From NCBI GenBank assembly GCA_905221605.1, contig CAJNDS010002414.1, forward strand, positions 101,501 to 161,500: DNA of 60,000 nt, written 5' to 3'. The first letter of the stretch is position 1; every line of letters starts with the position of its first letter. This DNA comes from Symbiodinium natans. Its lineage: Eukaryota; Sar; Dinophyceae; Suessiales; Symbiodiniaceae. The position numbers and the translations under genes are program-made. A model generated the notes under the pieces. The model was given only the letters and a program-made list of their open reading frames with translations, was not told where the DNA came from and made no database searches. Below are positions 1 through 11,217 of this stretch, piece after piece.

Positions 1-188
1 TTCATCTTATCTTATATGTGGTAGGTTCTCAAAATGATGGTTCCTTCTTGGGGGTACCAAAATAATAAGGGCCGCCTTAGAATGCGGCCCGCAAAAGGGA
101 ACATTTTTTGGAGAAGTGGCCATATTGCTAGCATAGTACAATTACGGTATGTAAGATCAGAACTACGACTGTAGCTTTGAAACCCTTT

Positions 189-300
189 CCCTAAACCCTA
201 AACCCTAAACCCTAAACCCTAAACCCTAAACCCTAAACCCTAAACCCTAAACCCTAAACCCTAAACCCTAAACCCTAAACCCTAAACCCTAAACCCTAAG
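189..300 (-). repeat. Telomere-type array, about 16 CCCTAAA units
   Basis: Nearly perfect CCCTAAA repeats ending in a CCCTAAG unit. Unique-looking sequence continues on both sides, so this is an interstitial tract and not a chromosome end. Confidence 0.95.
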
Positions 301-373
301 CCGCAAAGCAATGTGGCAGAGCGGGAGTGGCATCTAGAAGTTCTGGGGCGCCGGCACAAGCGAGCTCACCTCC

Positions 374-494
374 AAGGAGGTTCATGGATAGTTATAATTG
401 GGGAGTACGTAAGGTACCCATAATTCTAAAGCGGCTATATCCTTATTTTGAGTAGAAATTATAGCCCTACTTAAACTACCCATAACCCCTCAAG
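374..494. mobile_element. Degenerate inverted-repeat element, GGTTCATGG family
   Basis: The left end reads AGGAGGTTCATGGATAGTTA and the right end carries the imperfect complement ACTACCCATAACCCCTC. It contains a GGTACC core. The same ends recur much more cleanly at 19413-19537 and partly at 23743-23842. No coding capacity. Confidence 0.5.
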
Positions 495-598
495 CATGGT
501 ATAGGCTTGCATGACATTGCTGTCAACCCTTCCTGCACCGCGGAGAAGGCAATCGTCAGCAAGTAAGACCTGGCAAACACTCTATCAGGTCGCCAGCT

Positions 599-675
599 CT
601 AAACCCTAAACCCTAAACCCCCTAAACCCTAAACCCTAAACCCTAAGCCCTAAACCCTAAACCCTAAACCCCAAA
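599..675 (-). repeat. Telomere-type array, imperfect CCCTAAA
   Basis: About ten units with an inserted C, one CCCTAAG unit and a CCCCAAA terminal unit. Confidence 0.9.
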
Positions 676-782
676 CTGCATCTCCAAGACCTTCCACACA
701 TCGCAACCCCACCTGTAGATCAAAGAGGCCCAGAGAGTGCCCGCCTGGCCAAGGAAGGACTCAAACAAACAAAAGACTGGCT

Positions 783-1132
783 GGCTCTTGGTAGGGAAAG
801 AGGGATGAGGTACCCTAGATATACCCTTAAAGGGCTTTTATAGGGCCCTATGTATACACGTTAAGGCTCTTAGTAGGGAATGAGGGGATGCAGGCCCTAG
901 ATATACCCTGTATATAACGGTTTTTATAGGGCCCTATATATATATATATATATACATGCCCTTGAAGGTTCTTAGGAATGATGGAATGCGGGCCCTATTT
1001 AGTAACTTAAAGGAAATATATGGGGCCCTATACAAATAATCCTTTACAAGTATATACATATATATATATACATATATGTATGATATATATATATATATAG
1101 ATCCCTCATTCCCTCATTCCCTACTAAGAACC
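783..1132. mobile_element. 350 bp inverted-repeat element with AT-rich core
   Basis: The left end GGCTCTTGGTAGGGAAAGAG pairs imperfectly with the right end at about 1104-1132, which reads CATTCCCTACTAAGAACC. Inside are repeated palindromic modules (TAGGGCCCTA, three copies) and TA-dinucleotide runs. The ends resemble those of the element in the first intron of the S53 protease gene at 31337-31440. The stretch has no credible gene. Confidence 0.55.
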
Positions 1133-1452
1133 AAGGGGAAGATTCGTGGCAGAGCAGAGTACATGAAAAGCGTACAGCGCGTCAGCCGAAAGCCAACTGG
1201 GGGCTTGCGATACTTACACACCTTATTGGGGTCCGTATTCTAAGGGAATTCTATACCAATTGGGGCCGAAAATTTGGGAGTCCGGTCCCTTGATGTCCTT
1301 TGTTTTGGTAAACCCCCAAAGAAAGAAATGCCAAGCTCAAGGCCATAGACGTGCTGTAGGTCAAGGTGAACGGAAGCCGGCTGCGGGAGAACAAATGCCT
1401 CAGATCTGGACTTCAAGTCCCAGCCGGAAGCATGCAGAAGACCACTCATATA

Positions 1453-1550
1453 TTGGGATGTTCCCTCTACTAACAGTCCTTAATGGGGATTATAGTAGGG
1501 CTTGCTATAATCTCTATTAAGGACTGTTAGCATAAGGGGGAACATCCCAA
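1453..1550. mobile_element. Inverted-repeat element, GGGATGTTCCC family
   Basis: TTGGGATGTTCCCTCTACTA at the left end pairs with the complement at the right end, which ends GGGGGAACATCCCAA. Inner arms AACAGTCCTTAAT and ATTAAGGACTGTT also pair, so the whole 98 bp can fold into one hairpin. Related copies lie at 13678-13866, 27842-27958 and 55949-56194. Confidence 0.8.
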
Positions 1551-1685
1551 CTCAACCACTTCATGTGCCTCGCAAACGCCACGTGGCCACGGAGAGCCGA
1601 GAAGCTTCCAAGAAAGCAGAGCGAGCCTCCGGAACAGCAACCCGCATGCAACGTGACACGTTACGTGACTCTGGGCTTGATAATA

Positions 1686-1755
1686 TGGGTTTAGGGTTTA
1701 GGGCTTACAGGGTTTATGGGGTTATAGGGTTTGTAGGGTTTATAGGGTTTAGGGT
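1686..1755 (+). repeat. Degenerate telomere-type tract
   Basis: TTTAGGG units mixed with TTATAGGG and TTTGTAGGG variants. Confidence 0.8.
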
Positions 1756-3015
1756 AGCCAGTGAAGCCAGCGGGCCAAGAGTAAAGAGCAAAGCGAACTT
1801 CTGCGGCATCAATACCACCACAGGCCTCAAAGGCAGACGAAGCACGCCAGGGATCACCAGACCAAGGGACAGTTGGGGCCCGCACAAGAATACAAAGGCG
1901 AGGCCTCGTCAATGACACAGCTTTAGACACATGGGCGCCCATATATACTGAGTTTTTTGGTTGTTGGAGCACGGAGCTAAGCAGCTGACTCATGAGAAAG
2001 CAACCGAGCAGTGCTCCCCCAAAGAACGTCATCCACCTGGCGTGCAACAAAAGGTACGACACTCGCGAACTTGCCGCAAGAAATGTTAGTTGGCCTCTCT
2101 CTGGAAATCGCATTCTCCGAAATTGTCGTGGAGGCTTGCTTGGCCATTCCCTGGCCAGGCGGTGCCAGGCGGTGACATGTTGGGCAGGAGATCCCTCGCT
2201 TAACTTCCAGTCCTTCGCTTTCCCCGTGATGTCGGAGAAGCCCTGCTGCAGGCCCTGGCACAGCGGCACAACTTCTTAAAGTCGAGGGCATTCGGGTTCC
2301 AGCTGCGCAACCAGGGGCACGAAGAATGCATATTCTAGGTTGGCCCTTTAAACCCTCTGAAACAGGTTCCGAACTATTTCCTCTTGAACCCAACAAGGGA
2401 AAACTTTCGAAAATCTCAAAGTCCCATCTAGTATTCAGCCTTTAGGTTGCGCGTTGGAGACTCAGGAGTAGTCCAGCGGACGCCTGCTGCGCAGACGATG
2501 CAGCCTTGGACAAGGCATTGAAGTCTCCGGCCTCAGTTGAACCCTTAGACCCAGCAAGTTTCCCCTGTTAGGGTTCATAGGGTTCATAATTAGGGTTCAT
2601 ATAGGGTTCATGTAAGATTCATATAGGGGTTCATAGGGTACACCAGTCCGAACCGCACGCTCTTGTTGCAAGAAGAACAGCCCAACATCTTCGGTCCAAG
2701 CTGTAGCCGCAGCGGCTGCCTCTGCCACGCTAGGCAGGGCATTGCCAATCTTCGAAAACCACCTGGCCAAAGCCACCCTCGACCCTCGACTGCCTCTATT
2801 TCAGACTTGCAGAGTCTTGTTTCACCGGCTCATCTTGAGGCTCAACCGCGTCAGACACACGAAGATGAGGCTTGCGCCGCAGGGGCCGCAGGATCCTCGC
2901 AAGCAGGTCAAAGTGATTCGGACTGCTCTCACCTGGACGGCCACGCGGGCGACGTGAGACCTCGACGTCGGCGTCGGCGCCACCTCGACCTTGCGTGGCA
3001 GTCCGAAATAGTCCG
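1756..3015. other. Stretch without a supportable gene
   Basis: Several short overlapping open frames exist on both strands, but none shows a recognisable domain or a clear advantage over the others. A run of CCTCGACGTCGGCGTCGGCG type sequence near 2960 inflates Arg-rich frames. Confidence 0.4.
2568..2640 (+). repeat. Variant repeat TAGGGTTCA/TAGGGTTCATA
   Basis: Six to seven copies of a TAGGGTTCAT-like unit of 9-13 bp, apparently derived from the telomere repeat by insertion of CA/AT bases. Confidence 0.75.
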
Positions 3016-3049
3016 TTTAGGGTTTAGGGTTTAGGGTTTAGGGTTTAGA
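3016..3049 (+). repeat. Short telomere-type tract
   Basis: Four to five perfect TTTAGGG units. Confidence 0.9.
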
Positions 3050-3756
3050 GCGCATCAAACATCAGCATACTGCCCAGGCATGACAGCCAGGCTTGTCCGT
3101 CTTGTTCCTGGGAGCCAGGATTCCTGGTCAAGTCCTTCCCAGACCCCCCATCCCCTTAACACAACATAGAGCCCTCTAAATAGGAAACAAATATAAGCAA
3201 GATTGAACGAGGCAGCTGAGTCAGCTGAGACTTCGACCGAACCCTTTAAGCTTCGTCGTGAAGTCATCGATGGCTCGGGAGCTGCTGCCTCGCATTACGC
3301 GAACCTCAGGCGCTTTTCTGGTGCACCCATGTGCACAGCCAAGCCCGCCAGAGTCTTGCATCTAAGCCTCACACTTTAGGAGCACAAGCTGCATCATGTG
3401 CGTGTCTTAAGGCGTGTCTTAAGGCGTGTCAGGCAACTTCAACTATGAGATTCTACTACGAACCGCTGACCCAACACAACTTCGAAAGGGATCGAAGTTC
3501 CTCCAACAGACATCAACTACACTACGCTCAAAGCACGATGATGAGAAAGACTTTGAACCAACGTGAACCTATGAGGAACTACTCCTCGGCATGTGTGAGC
3601 CAACTCAGCCAACTCTGCGGCACAAGGTGAGCAGTCTGGTTCATGGCAGAATTTCAACACCACAAGGACATCTCCAACATTAACATGAAATGTGGCCGAA
3701 GGGTGCGATTTGTCCAAGACGCCGCGTCTTAAGCTTGCGAGCTACGTTTGTCCGAG

Positions 3757-4434
3757 CTACGTCATGATGGCATCGGATGCCGTATCATTGATGATTGGAG
3801 CTGGCTCTGGCGCAGGCTCCGGCGATGGCGCGCCCGATGGAAGATCGGCTGGAGGAAGCTTCCTCGGGTTCGGCTTCCCCAGGTTCGGCTTCGCCAGATT
3901 CTCGACGCAGCATGCCCGCGTGCTGCGCAGGAACTCGCTCACCGTGAGGGAAACACCCATGGAGCCAACGTCGAAGAGCAAGGGCCGCTTCATCTCCGTG
4001 ACTGAGCTGTCAACCAGAAGAAGTGGAGGCCTCCCCTCGGCATCAGGTGGATAGCCGAAAGGAGGGCAAACAAAGGCCGGGAAACCCGTCTCCTTGGAAA
4101 TATCGGCGAGCTTGCACTGTTTCACGGAGGTGACGTTTTGCTGGACAGCCTTGGCAACCTTCTCCACATCGGTCATCAGCGGGTGCGGCACCACGCTGAG
4201 CACACGCCGCCCATCCACTTGCCAAGCCACGGTCTGCATGAAGACGCCGTGTGACACGAAGGATGAGTTGGCCTGCAGGTATTGATCCCAAGCTGGGACT
4301 TCAGCGTTGATCTTCTCAGAAGACTTCGAAGCCACTTCTTTACCTTCTTTTCTGGCTATTGCCTTGGCTTTGGCAGCCTCCTGTTGCCTCAGCAAACCCG
4401 ACAACAAGGTCAATCTCACACTTCTCACTTCCAT
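3757..4434 (-). CDS. YbaK/ProX-type aminoacyl-tRNA deacylase domain protein
   Basis: This uninterrupted 225-residue frame matches the YbaK/aminoacyl-tRNA-editing family, free-standing enzymes that hydrolyse mischarged tRNAs such as Cys-tRNA(Pro). What is seen: a VAWQVDGRRVLSVVPHPLM strand region (about residues 69-87), the family's TGxPxxxxPPFG signature as ETGFPAFVCPPFG (about 115-127), LLLVDSSV (about 137-144), and the closing FDVGSMGVSLTVSEFLRS stretch. Length before the tail fits the roughly 160-residue domain. An N-terminal basic, Ala/Lys-rich segment (residues 15-40) and a Pro-rich C-terminal tail (PSPEPAPEPAP) are additions. The start is the first ATG (context GTGCGATGG); no intron is needed. 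Substrate cannot be predicted. Organelle targeting by the basic N-terminus is possible but unproven. Confidence 0.8.
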   Translation of the reverse strand: MEVRSVRLTLLSGLLRQQEAAKAKAIARKEGKEVASKSSEKINAEVPAWDQYLQANSSFVSHGVFMQTVAWQVDGRRVLSVVPHPLMTDVEKVAKAVQQNVTSVKQCKLADISKETGFPAFVCPPFGYPPDAEGRPPLLLVDSSVTEMKRPLLFDVGSMGVSLTVSEFLRSTRACCVENLAKPNLGKPNPRKLPPADLPSGAPSPEPAPEPAPIINDTASDAIMT

Positions 4435-5214
4435 CGCACTCAGGCAAGACTAGTGAGAACAGCAAGAGCAAATGCAGTCGAGGCACGCATACTTGACAGA
4501 TCGGAAAGATCGCTGCAACTTATACCTCTGCAACGGCAGCTCCAATCAGAGAACCAGGGTTAAGTCATAAATGGAAGGCCCCATCTCTTCGACAAGCTAC
4601 AGTATGGAGAGTTGAGTGGACCCACTTCTCGGACATTCCACAGATTACCTTAATATTCCTCCCCACCCATCTATTTGTGGCATCTGTCCCTGTCTTTCTG
4701 TCTCCGTCTCGCCTTGACATGTTTGCACTCTAGACCCTTAAGCTGACGTATAAGCTTGCAGCACGATGGGCATCATGTCTATCACCGAAATCTCGGGTAA
4801 AAGTGGGGTATCGAAGCATGACTCTTCACAAACCAACCTGTCGATCGGTCCCTGCAAGTAGACATGTGACGCCCTGCTTCTCACACAAAGATCACGACTA
4901 TCTCAGGTCGTGGTTGCCGTAGTTTTGTCATGGTCGAAGAGAACTTGAACAAAACTCCCGAGAATCGAGCAGGCCAATTATACGAGCCTAGCTTGTGTAC
5001 GAAGAAACAGAGCATATACGCACGAACACCCACATGGAGATGACAAACAGTTTGAGGGACCCTGTGACATCTCAGCATGGACGAATGAGAGGAGCCCACT
5101 GTGACCTGCCTGCGGCATCTGACCCCGTGCTTTTTGAGGAAGTTCTCTACCTAAACAAAGATTCCGAGCACTCATCACAGAGCCGGGCCGCAGGTGCATA
5201 AACACAAATTCCAC

Positions 5215-5485
5215 CGGGAGCCGTGCAGGCGGAAGCAACTCGGCCTTGCGCTGGGGTGGCGCAGCCTTCGGCGTCTCAACATGCTCCACATGCTCTTTTT
5301 CCGCGCTGCAACAAAGCAACTCACCTCAGGAGCCGACCTCGTTCACAGGCCTTGGCTCTTGTTCAACAGGCCTTGGTCGCACTTGCGCAATCAAGCTGAA
5401 CTGCACCCAGTCGTCGGCACGCCGGCTCGACATGCATGCAGCAATGAGGCGGTGGCCTTCGCTTCTTTCCCCTCTGAGAGCCTGT
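5215..5485 (-). CDS. Candidate coding exons, unknown protein
   Basis: Two adjacent minus-strand open stretches look protein-like. The upstream one contains ADDWVQFSLIAQVRPRP followed by an acidic/proline segment. The downstream one contains EKEHVEHVETPKAAPPQRK and then PVEFVFMHLRPGSV. Between them lies a sequence with a GTGAGT donor-like and a TTGTTGCAG acceptor-like motif only about 19 nt apart, so the real splice boundaries are unclear. I do not recognise the family. Alternative frames on the plus strand are equally long but look like shadows. Confidence 0.3.
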
Positions 5486-6059
5486 CAACAGCAAAACCAA
5501 CAAACCAACAAGGGCGCGCCAACTGGAGTGTGAGTAGCTTAGGAGGGGGTCTTAGAATGTCCGACCGTTCTTTGAAGCACTTTAACTTTAGGTCCCTCTT
5601 TTTGTGTTGAGCAATTTAGGCCCCTCTTCTTGCGATGGGCGGCTCGGCAAGTAAAGCAAACCAGCTGCTGCGTGTACTTGGCAGCACAGCTTGAGAAGGC
5701 TACCCGCACGAATGCACGAGCAGGGGAACTCAAATTCCACAAGCTTGGGCCCGGACCGCGACCTGGCGTCTGGTCTCTCCCTCGTCCAGCTCCCGGGGTG
5801 CCCTGCTCTGAAACAATGCAGATTTGATATTTTACCATTATTCATATGATTAGTATTATTGATAATATTCATGTCACATTCATAATATAGATACTGTTCA
5901 TATTATTAGTATTATTGATATTATTCATGTCACCCAAAAATGAAGGGCTCAAAGCCCTTCAAGTCGGCGCAGTGACCCAAGCCTCTCTGCCTTTTCTGAC
6001 AGCCGTTGTCCGCGGTGGTCTCCCCCGAGTGGCGGCCCCAGCTCCAGCCTGAACTTCCC

Positions 6060-6088
6060 AGGGTTTAGGGTTTAGGGGTTAGGGTTTA
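6060..6088 (+). repeat. Short telomere-type tract
   Basis: Four units, one shortened to TTAGGG. Confidence 0.85.
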
Positions 6089-6243
6089 CATAGAAGAAAT
6101 AGCAGGGATGTGATAACTTTTCGTCTCGGAACAGGACTGAACGGAAGGAATTGGAGTAGTGGCAAGAGCAGCAGGAGGTAGCGGACGCACAAGAGAATGC
6201 GCTAGTCGGAGCGACTTGAAACTTGCCATCGCAGGAGCATTGT

Positions 6244-6329
6244 AGAAGAAGTGGTGGTGGTGGTGGTGCTGATGGTGATGGTGGGGTGGTGGTGATGGTG
6301 GGGTGGTGGTGATGGTGGGGTGGTGGCGG
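6244..6329 (+). repeat. GGT/GAT-rich minisatellite
   Basis: GGTGGT runs followed by three copies of a GGTGATGGTGGGGTGGT unit. The His/Pro-rich frames across it come from the repeat and are not evidence of a gene. Confidence 0.85.
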
Positions 6330-6747
6330 CGAGAACATCTCATTGATGTTTCTGTTGCCGGTTTCGAATGCAAGACATGTGGTGCCTCGAACGGCTGCCG
6401 AAGAAAAGCGAACTGTCTACTCTACTAGAAGCAGCCTTTGTCCCTCGGGATAAGGGTTTGGGTGGTGACCGCGATCGCGGCAGCATCACCAGCAGCAGCG
6501 GGGGTGGGAGCACAAGCGGGGCCAAAATGTCATGACACCCAGGTCTTTCCCATTCCTTTCATTCTCCTATGGGCATTTGTGTACCTCTGAGAGAAAGAGC
6601 ATGCCTCGCTAGAACTTGCCACTTGATGCCACATACATCTTTCACGTGTCTGGACCTCTGGATCAACCCTCATATGCTGTGTGCAAGGCTGTACCCTGAG
6701 CTGGCACCACTGCTTGCAGCACCTTGATCAGACACACTCAGACAAAT

Positions 6748-6828
6748 TAAAAATAATCATAATAATAATAACAATAGTAATAGTAATAATAATAACAATA
6801 ATATACTAATAATAGTAATAATACTAGT
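6748..6828 (+). repeat. AT-rich AATAATAAT microsatellite
   Basis: Imperfect AAT/AATAGT triplets over about 80 bp. The surrounding 6540-6960 interval shows no supportable gene. Confidence 0.85.
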
Positions 6829-6962
6829 GCAGCATCATCAGCTTTGACGGAGTAACTGCAGTAGCAGCCAGCAGGAGGTATCAGTTGGCAGCAACACATT
6901 TCCAGAGCATCTCAGAAACCAGCCGCGGCATATTCGGCCTTGTGCAAGTGGCTGCTGGACTA

Positions 6963-7187
6963 GACACTTGTCCCTAGATCAGGACACCGCCAACGAGCCT
7001 CTGCTCGCTTCAGTGCTGCTTTCAGGTCGTCCTCTTTGCTCAAAGCCTTGGCTTCACTTGCTGAACTTGTGTGCGTGCGTGCACGCGCCCGCGCACGTCG
7101 TGCAGTCTCGCTGAAAGCCTTGCTGCTTGCTCCGTGAGTGCGCTCTGAACCCAGTGTTTTACACCATAGATTGCACATGTCCTTCAT
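6963..7187 (-). CDS. Weak candidate exon, Ala/Arg-rich C-terminus
   Basis: An open frame contains a charged helix-like run (KALSKEDDLKAALKRAEARW) and then a stop. Upstream on the same strand, near 7240, is an AAG|GTGAGG donor-like site preceded by open sequence, so two exons are possible. No family recognised; could be chance. Confidence 0.25.
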
Positions 7188-8518
7188 GTCCTGTGCCCAC
7201 GGCTATGCCGTCATTCTGGCCCGTCTTCTGTCCCTCACCTTGTCACAGGGCGCAGCCCAGGGATGGAACAGGCATCGCATCTTCGAGCACGCCCATCGGC
7301 TGCAAGGAGCAAAGACCAGAATACCCCCCGGCCCTACAAACATCCAACAGAAAACAAACCTTTTCACCATCCTACTCACCCCTGAGCCCTGAAAAATGTC
7401 TTCTGGAGATGTTCGAACTCCCGTCAAGCTGTCAACCGTCCGTCGCCTGGGCCCTGGGTGGCTGAGCTGGGTTTAGATGAAGACGCGCGCATGAACAGCA
7501 GCCTGGCATGTCCAGCAAGGCTTCTTGTGGCCCCCTTGTTACTGCGCCACTACAACTGTGCCGCTGCCTTGAAGGTTACAAAGCTTTGTGCCACCTCTTA
7601 TGCACAGAGCTGCTGGGAAGCCTTGTACGGGCAAGGGCAGAGCCTCCCATCAAAACCTGCTGCAAGCCCATAAATACCACCTCTATGGCAATTCCACGCC
7701 GACCGTTCCTCCCTGTTTAATCATGGCAGCTTGTCGGGTCTAGCAGGCCACATGATCCAAGACCTGAGCTGACTAGCAGATGAAAGGGCCGCAGGAGCCT
7801 CTTACGCAGAAGAGGGTGAACAGGGCAAAGGAAAAGAAGGAACTCCATCCTGCTTCTTTACTGCAACTGTCTATGACTATGATTCGGCTTCGATCTTGCA
7901 GCAATTGCAGGAAGCACTTCTGGGGGGCGCTGCGTGCAGACAAAAACGAAGGTGTCACCTCCGCTGCGGCCTAGCAAGAAGACGACCATGTGTCATGTAA
8001 GCAGAAGAACCTGTGAAGGACGCTACTTCACTACTTCACAGAGGAGATGCTTGCTTCTCTTCGAAAGCGCTTGCGACCGGCCACGCAGGTAGAGCAAACA
8101 TGGGGGGGGGGGTTCATTGCTTCTGGCCAGCACCAGCCTGCTCATAATACCCACAAACCCCTCAGCACCTAAACTCTGGAAATAAAGGGCTGAGCTGGAG
8201 GGCCTTTTCTTGTGACGATCCTTCTGTCTGGGCAGGAGGGGCCGCTGCCGCGGTTCCCTGGCAGAGAAAAGCACATGCACGCCTACATGCAATTCACATC
8301 ATTCTCATCCGAACCAGGTCTGTGGGGGGCGAGGCTTGAGGACAAGGACCCTGAAAGAGTCCTGGCCTGCACCTCAGCAGAGCCGCTGGGGCCTGAAAGT
8401 TACGAGGGGAACTGCAAAGCCAGGAGAGTTGCCCCGATGGCGAGGGGATGCCTGCAAGGACTCTGGGCGTCGCTGGATCCGCGGGCCCCGCAGGCTCCTG
8501 ACAGGCTATTAGAACTCT
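7188..8518. other. Stretch without a supportable gene
   Basis: Only short competing frames. A run of ten or eleven G at about 8103-8113 is the one simple repeat of note. Confidence 0.4.
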
Positions 8519-8866
8519 TCAATCCGTAGTCAGTTCCCTCTTTTTTTCGTTGAAAGAAGAAGCATCGGTCTCTGTACATCTCCGTCTTTCTGCGGCGTCC
8601 TTCCGTCTTGGTGTCATCTGCCTCTGGCGCTTCTTCATGCGCCGCAGCTCCGTGGCTTGCTTCTCCAGAGCCTGCTGCTCCTGGGCAGGCCCGTGCTTGC
8701 CATGACAGATTTAGGGTTTAGGGTTTAGGGTTTAGGGTTTAAGTTTAGGGTTTAGGGTTATAAAACACATGCACTGGTAGCCAGAAACCATGTCGTGGCG
8801 TGCCTTCACGTGGGCATAGTAGACGGAGTCCGTGTGTCCGGAGTGGCCCGGATCCTTGCGATCCGC
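8519..8866 (-). CDS. Candidate gene, two exons, coiled-coil C-terminus
   Basis: The upstream exon starts at 8866 after a textbook acceptor (TTTTGCTCGCAG) and reads DRKDPGHSGHTDSVYYAHVK followed by ARHDMVSGYQC. The downstream exon, about 8690-8519, reads EQQALEKQATELRRMKKRQR then a Lys/Arg/Glu-rich tail and a TGA at 8519-8521, giving an amphipathic charged helix typical of a coiled coil. The intron between them is largely the TTTAGGG tract at 8710-8760. A further upstream exon around 9170-9060 with Cys-x3-Cys-x2-Cys (GCDLPCQQC) may belong to the same gene. Family not recognised. The exact donor of the first exon and acceptor of the second are not settled. Confidence 0.45.
8710..8760 (+). repeat. 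Telomere-type tract within a putative intron
   Basis: Seven TTTAGGG-like units with one AAGTTTAGGG irregularity, lying between the two candidate exons at 8866 and about 8690. Confidence 0.9.
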
Positions 8867-9488
8867 CTGCGAGCAAAAGGTAAGGTGCTCCTCTGTAAGC
8901 CATTACTTCCAATTTCTCACGCGTGATGCAGATGATCAAGCCGCCATGGCGAGATGTAGCGAGGGCCACACATGTGTGTACTTGACACGACAAGCGTCGT
9001 GATGACTTGAGCTGACCAGCAGTGACTATACCATATCCCCTCATTCCCCTCCATGTGTTGGAGCTTCATGTTATACGGATAGGTGCGGGCACACTGCTGG
9101 CACGGCAAGTCACAGCCCACCTCCGTAGCCACTCGAAGCTGGAAGCCTCCGGCCCGATGTCTTATCCATGGCCACCCCAAACAAACCCCAAGCCCCAGGC
9201 CGACTTGGCATTGTCTGAGTGACGGGCACAATTCTTTGAGACCTCCGCGTCGCGCCTGCAGGCTGCCAGCTGCTAAACCCCAAAGTTCAGGGATCAAGCT
9301 GCACCGAGTGCAACTCCTGCCTTTCCTTTCTTGGCATCCTGCAACATTGCAAGCTTGGAACAGCAACCATGAGCATGCAAGTCGGGCCTTCTGTTTGCCG
9401 ACAGATATCGGCTTGGTCTTCACCCAAATCTCTTCAGAGATCTGGCCGGGCGCTGCTAGCTCTTGCTTGGCCTGACAAGGGCATCGAA

Positions 9489-9573
9489 GGTTTAGGGTTT
9501 AGGGTTCAGGGTTCAGGGTTTAGGGTCGGTTTAGGGTTTAGGGTTTAGGGTTTCGGGTTTAGGGTTTAGGGTT
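9489..9573 (+). repeat. Telomere-type tract with TTCAGGG and TTTCGGG units
   Basis: About 11 units, two TTCAGGG, one TTTCGGG and one truncated unit. Confidence 0.9.
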
Positions 9574-9702
9574 GGAGCAATGAGGGCAAGTTCATGGCAG
9601 CCTTCTGGACAGAGTCCTCAGCTTCGAAGACCAGATTGCAAGAGGAGTCGTCCAACCACTCCACCTGAAGGTTTTGGAGCACACGATGCTGAAACCACTC
9701 AG

Positions 9703-9907
9703 GATTTAGGGCTTAGGGCTTAGGGCTTAGGGCTTAGGGCTTAGGGCTTAGGGCTTAGGGCTTAGGGCTTAGGGCTTAGGGCTTAGGGCTTAGGGCTTAG
9801 GGCTTAGGGCTTAGGGTTTAGGGTTTAGGGTTTAGGGTTTAGGGTTTAGGGTTTAGGGTTTAGGGTTTAGGGTTTAGGGTTTAGGGTTTAGGGTTTAGGG
9901 TTTAGGG
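9703..9907 (+). repeat. Two-block array: TTAGGGC then TTTAGGG
   Basis: About 15 consecutive TTAGGGC units (about 9706-9806) switch abruptly to about 14 perfect TTTAGGG units. The clean switch shows that a single variant unit was amplified locally. Confidence 0.95.
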
Positions 9908-10449
9908 TGCCAGGAGCTCTGAAAAGCTGTTGAGAGCCGCCTGCTTGGGCTGCCAGGCAGCAAACACTTCCAAAACCTGAGCACGGCTGGTCGCACTGTG
10001 ACAAGCAGAAGCCAAAACGGTGCGCAAACAGAGAGCATGCGAACAGGTGGCATCTACGTGCGTGGATTAGTATATGAATAAAAACATACAATAATCCGCC
10101 GAGGCCTCGGGCCGAAGGTGTATAGGTAGTCAGAACAGGCACCCCCCTCCAAATCCTCCCCCAAAGCCCTTTTTCGGACCCCTTTTTTTGCCTCAAATGG
10201 GTACCCCCCCTAGGTGAGCAGGGTCCGCAAGCGGATGGTTCGCCAGGACCAGAGGCAGGTGCAGAGCGGCTGGGCTCGAGGTGCTAATGGACGCAACAAG
10301 AGGGGCTTGATGTTTGTAGGTGTCGCTATAGCACACCCAATGGTTCATAACCTAGGGGTGTCGCTTTTCAAGTGTTCCCATCGTTTTACAGGGTTTTGGG
10401 CATTCGTGTCCACCCCTTGCTCACATAAGGTGTTTGTGAAAGGCGGAGT

Positions 10450-10630
10450 TTACCCCCCCCCACCCCCCCCTTCCACCCCCCCCCCCCACCCCCCCCTTCC
10501 ACCCCCCCCCCCACCCCCCCCACCCCCCCACCCCCCCACCCCCCCACCCCCCCCCACCCCCCCCCCCCCTCCCCCTCCCCCCCCCCACCCCGCCTCCCCC
10601 ACCCCACCTCCCCCCTCCCCCCCCCACCCT
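10450..10630 (+). repeat. 180 bp cytosine-dominated tract
   Basis: Runs of 6-11 C are broken only by single A or TT/CT positions, with no G except one near the end. The complementary strand is an unbroken G-rich strand able to form quadruplexes. The Pro-rich and Gly-rich frames across it are artefacts of composition. Confidence 0.95.
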
Positions 10631-10689
10631 GCCGAAGAGTCGCCTTAAACCTTAAAGGGGCCTGGCTCAACCCTGCGATCACTCCAAGC

Positions 10690-10816
10690 TGAACCCTAAA
10701 CCCCAAAAAACCCTCAACCCCAAAGCGTGAACCTTGAGCCCTAAACTAACCCTCAACCCCAAGCCCCAAACCATAAACCATAAACCCGGAACCCTCAACC
10801 CTCAACCCTCAACCCA
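10690..10816 (-). repeat. Strongly degenerate telomere-type tract
   Basis: CCCTAAA, CCCCAAA, CCCTCAA and CCATAAA units intermixed, ending with four CCCTCAA units. Confidence 0.8.
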
Positions 10817-10915
10817 ACCCTTATTGCTTGGGGTCCAGCGACTTGGGCGCTGCGGAATCACCATGCTCACGCGGATGCGCTGGGCCGGGCCGAGGCGGGT
10901 CGCGTAGCGTTAAAA

Positions 10916-10965
10916 TTATGTAATTGTATATATAATATTATATATATATATTATGTGTAATTTAA
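10916..10965. repeat. AT-rich TATATA palindromic tract
   Basis: TATATAATATTATATATATATATTATG, about 45 bp of almost pure A/T. Confidence 0.8.
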
Positions 10966-11185
10966 AAAGAAATTTCATGGCGGAAGTGACATGCCGTGCC
11001 GGGATGCCTCGCCTCTTTGTTCGAGAGGAAGTCCACGCCAAAACAATGTAAAACGTTGGGCCTGGCAAACATCAGAAGCAACTCCTCTGGCCCCGATCGA
11101 GGGAAGCCAGAGTTGCGAGAGCAACACATGTTTGAGCTTGATTGCTGTGAGGCTTCTCTTATTCTTCCTGCAATTATTATTCTTC

Positions 11186-11217
<32 letters not shown>

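Noticed and set aside
189-300. A true chromosome end at the start of the window
   Set aside because: Sequence of ordinary complexity continues on both sides, and similar tracts in both orientations fill the whole window.
6072-6373. His/Pro-rich small proteins
   Set aside because: Translation of the GGT/GAT minisatellite.
10214-10706. Proline-rich and glycine-rich proteins
   Set aside because: Composition artefact of the C-only tract.
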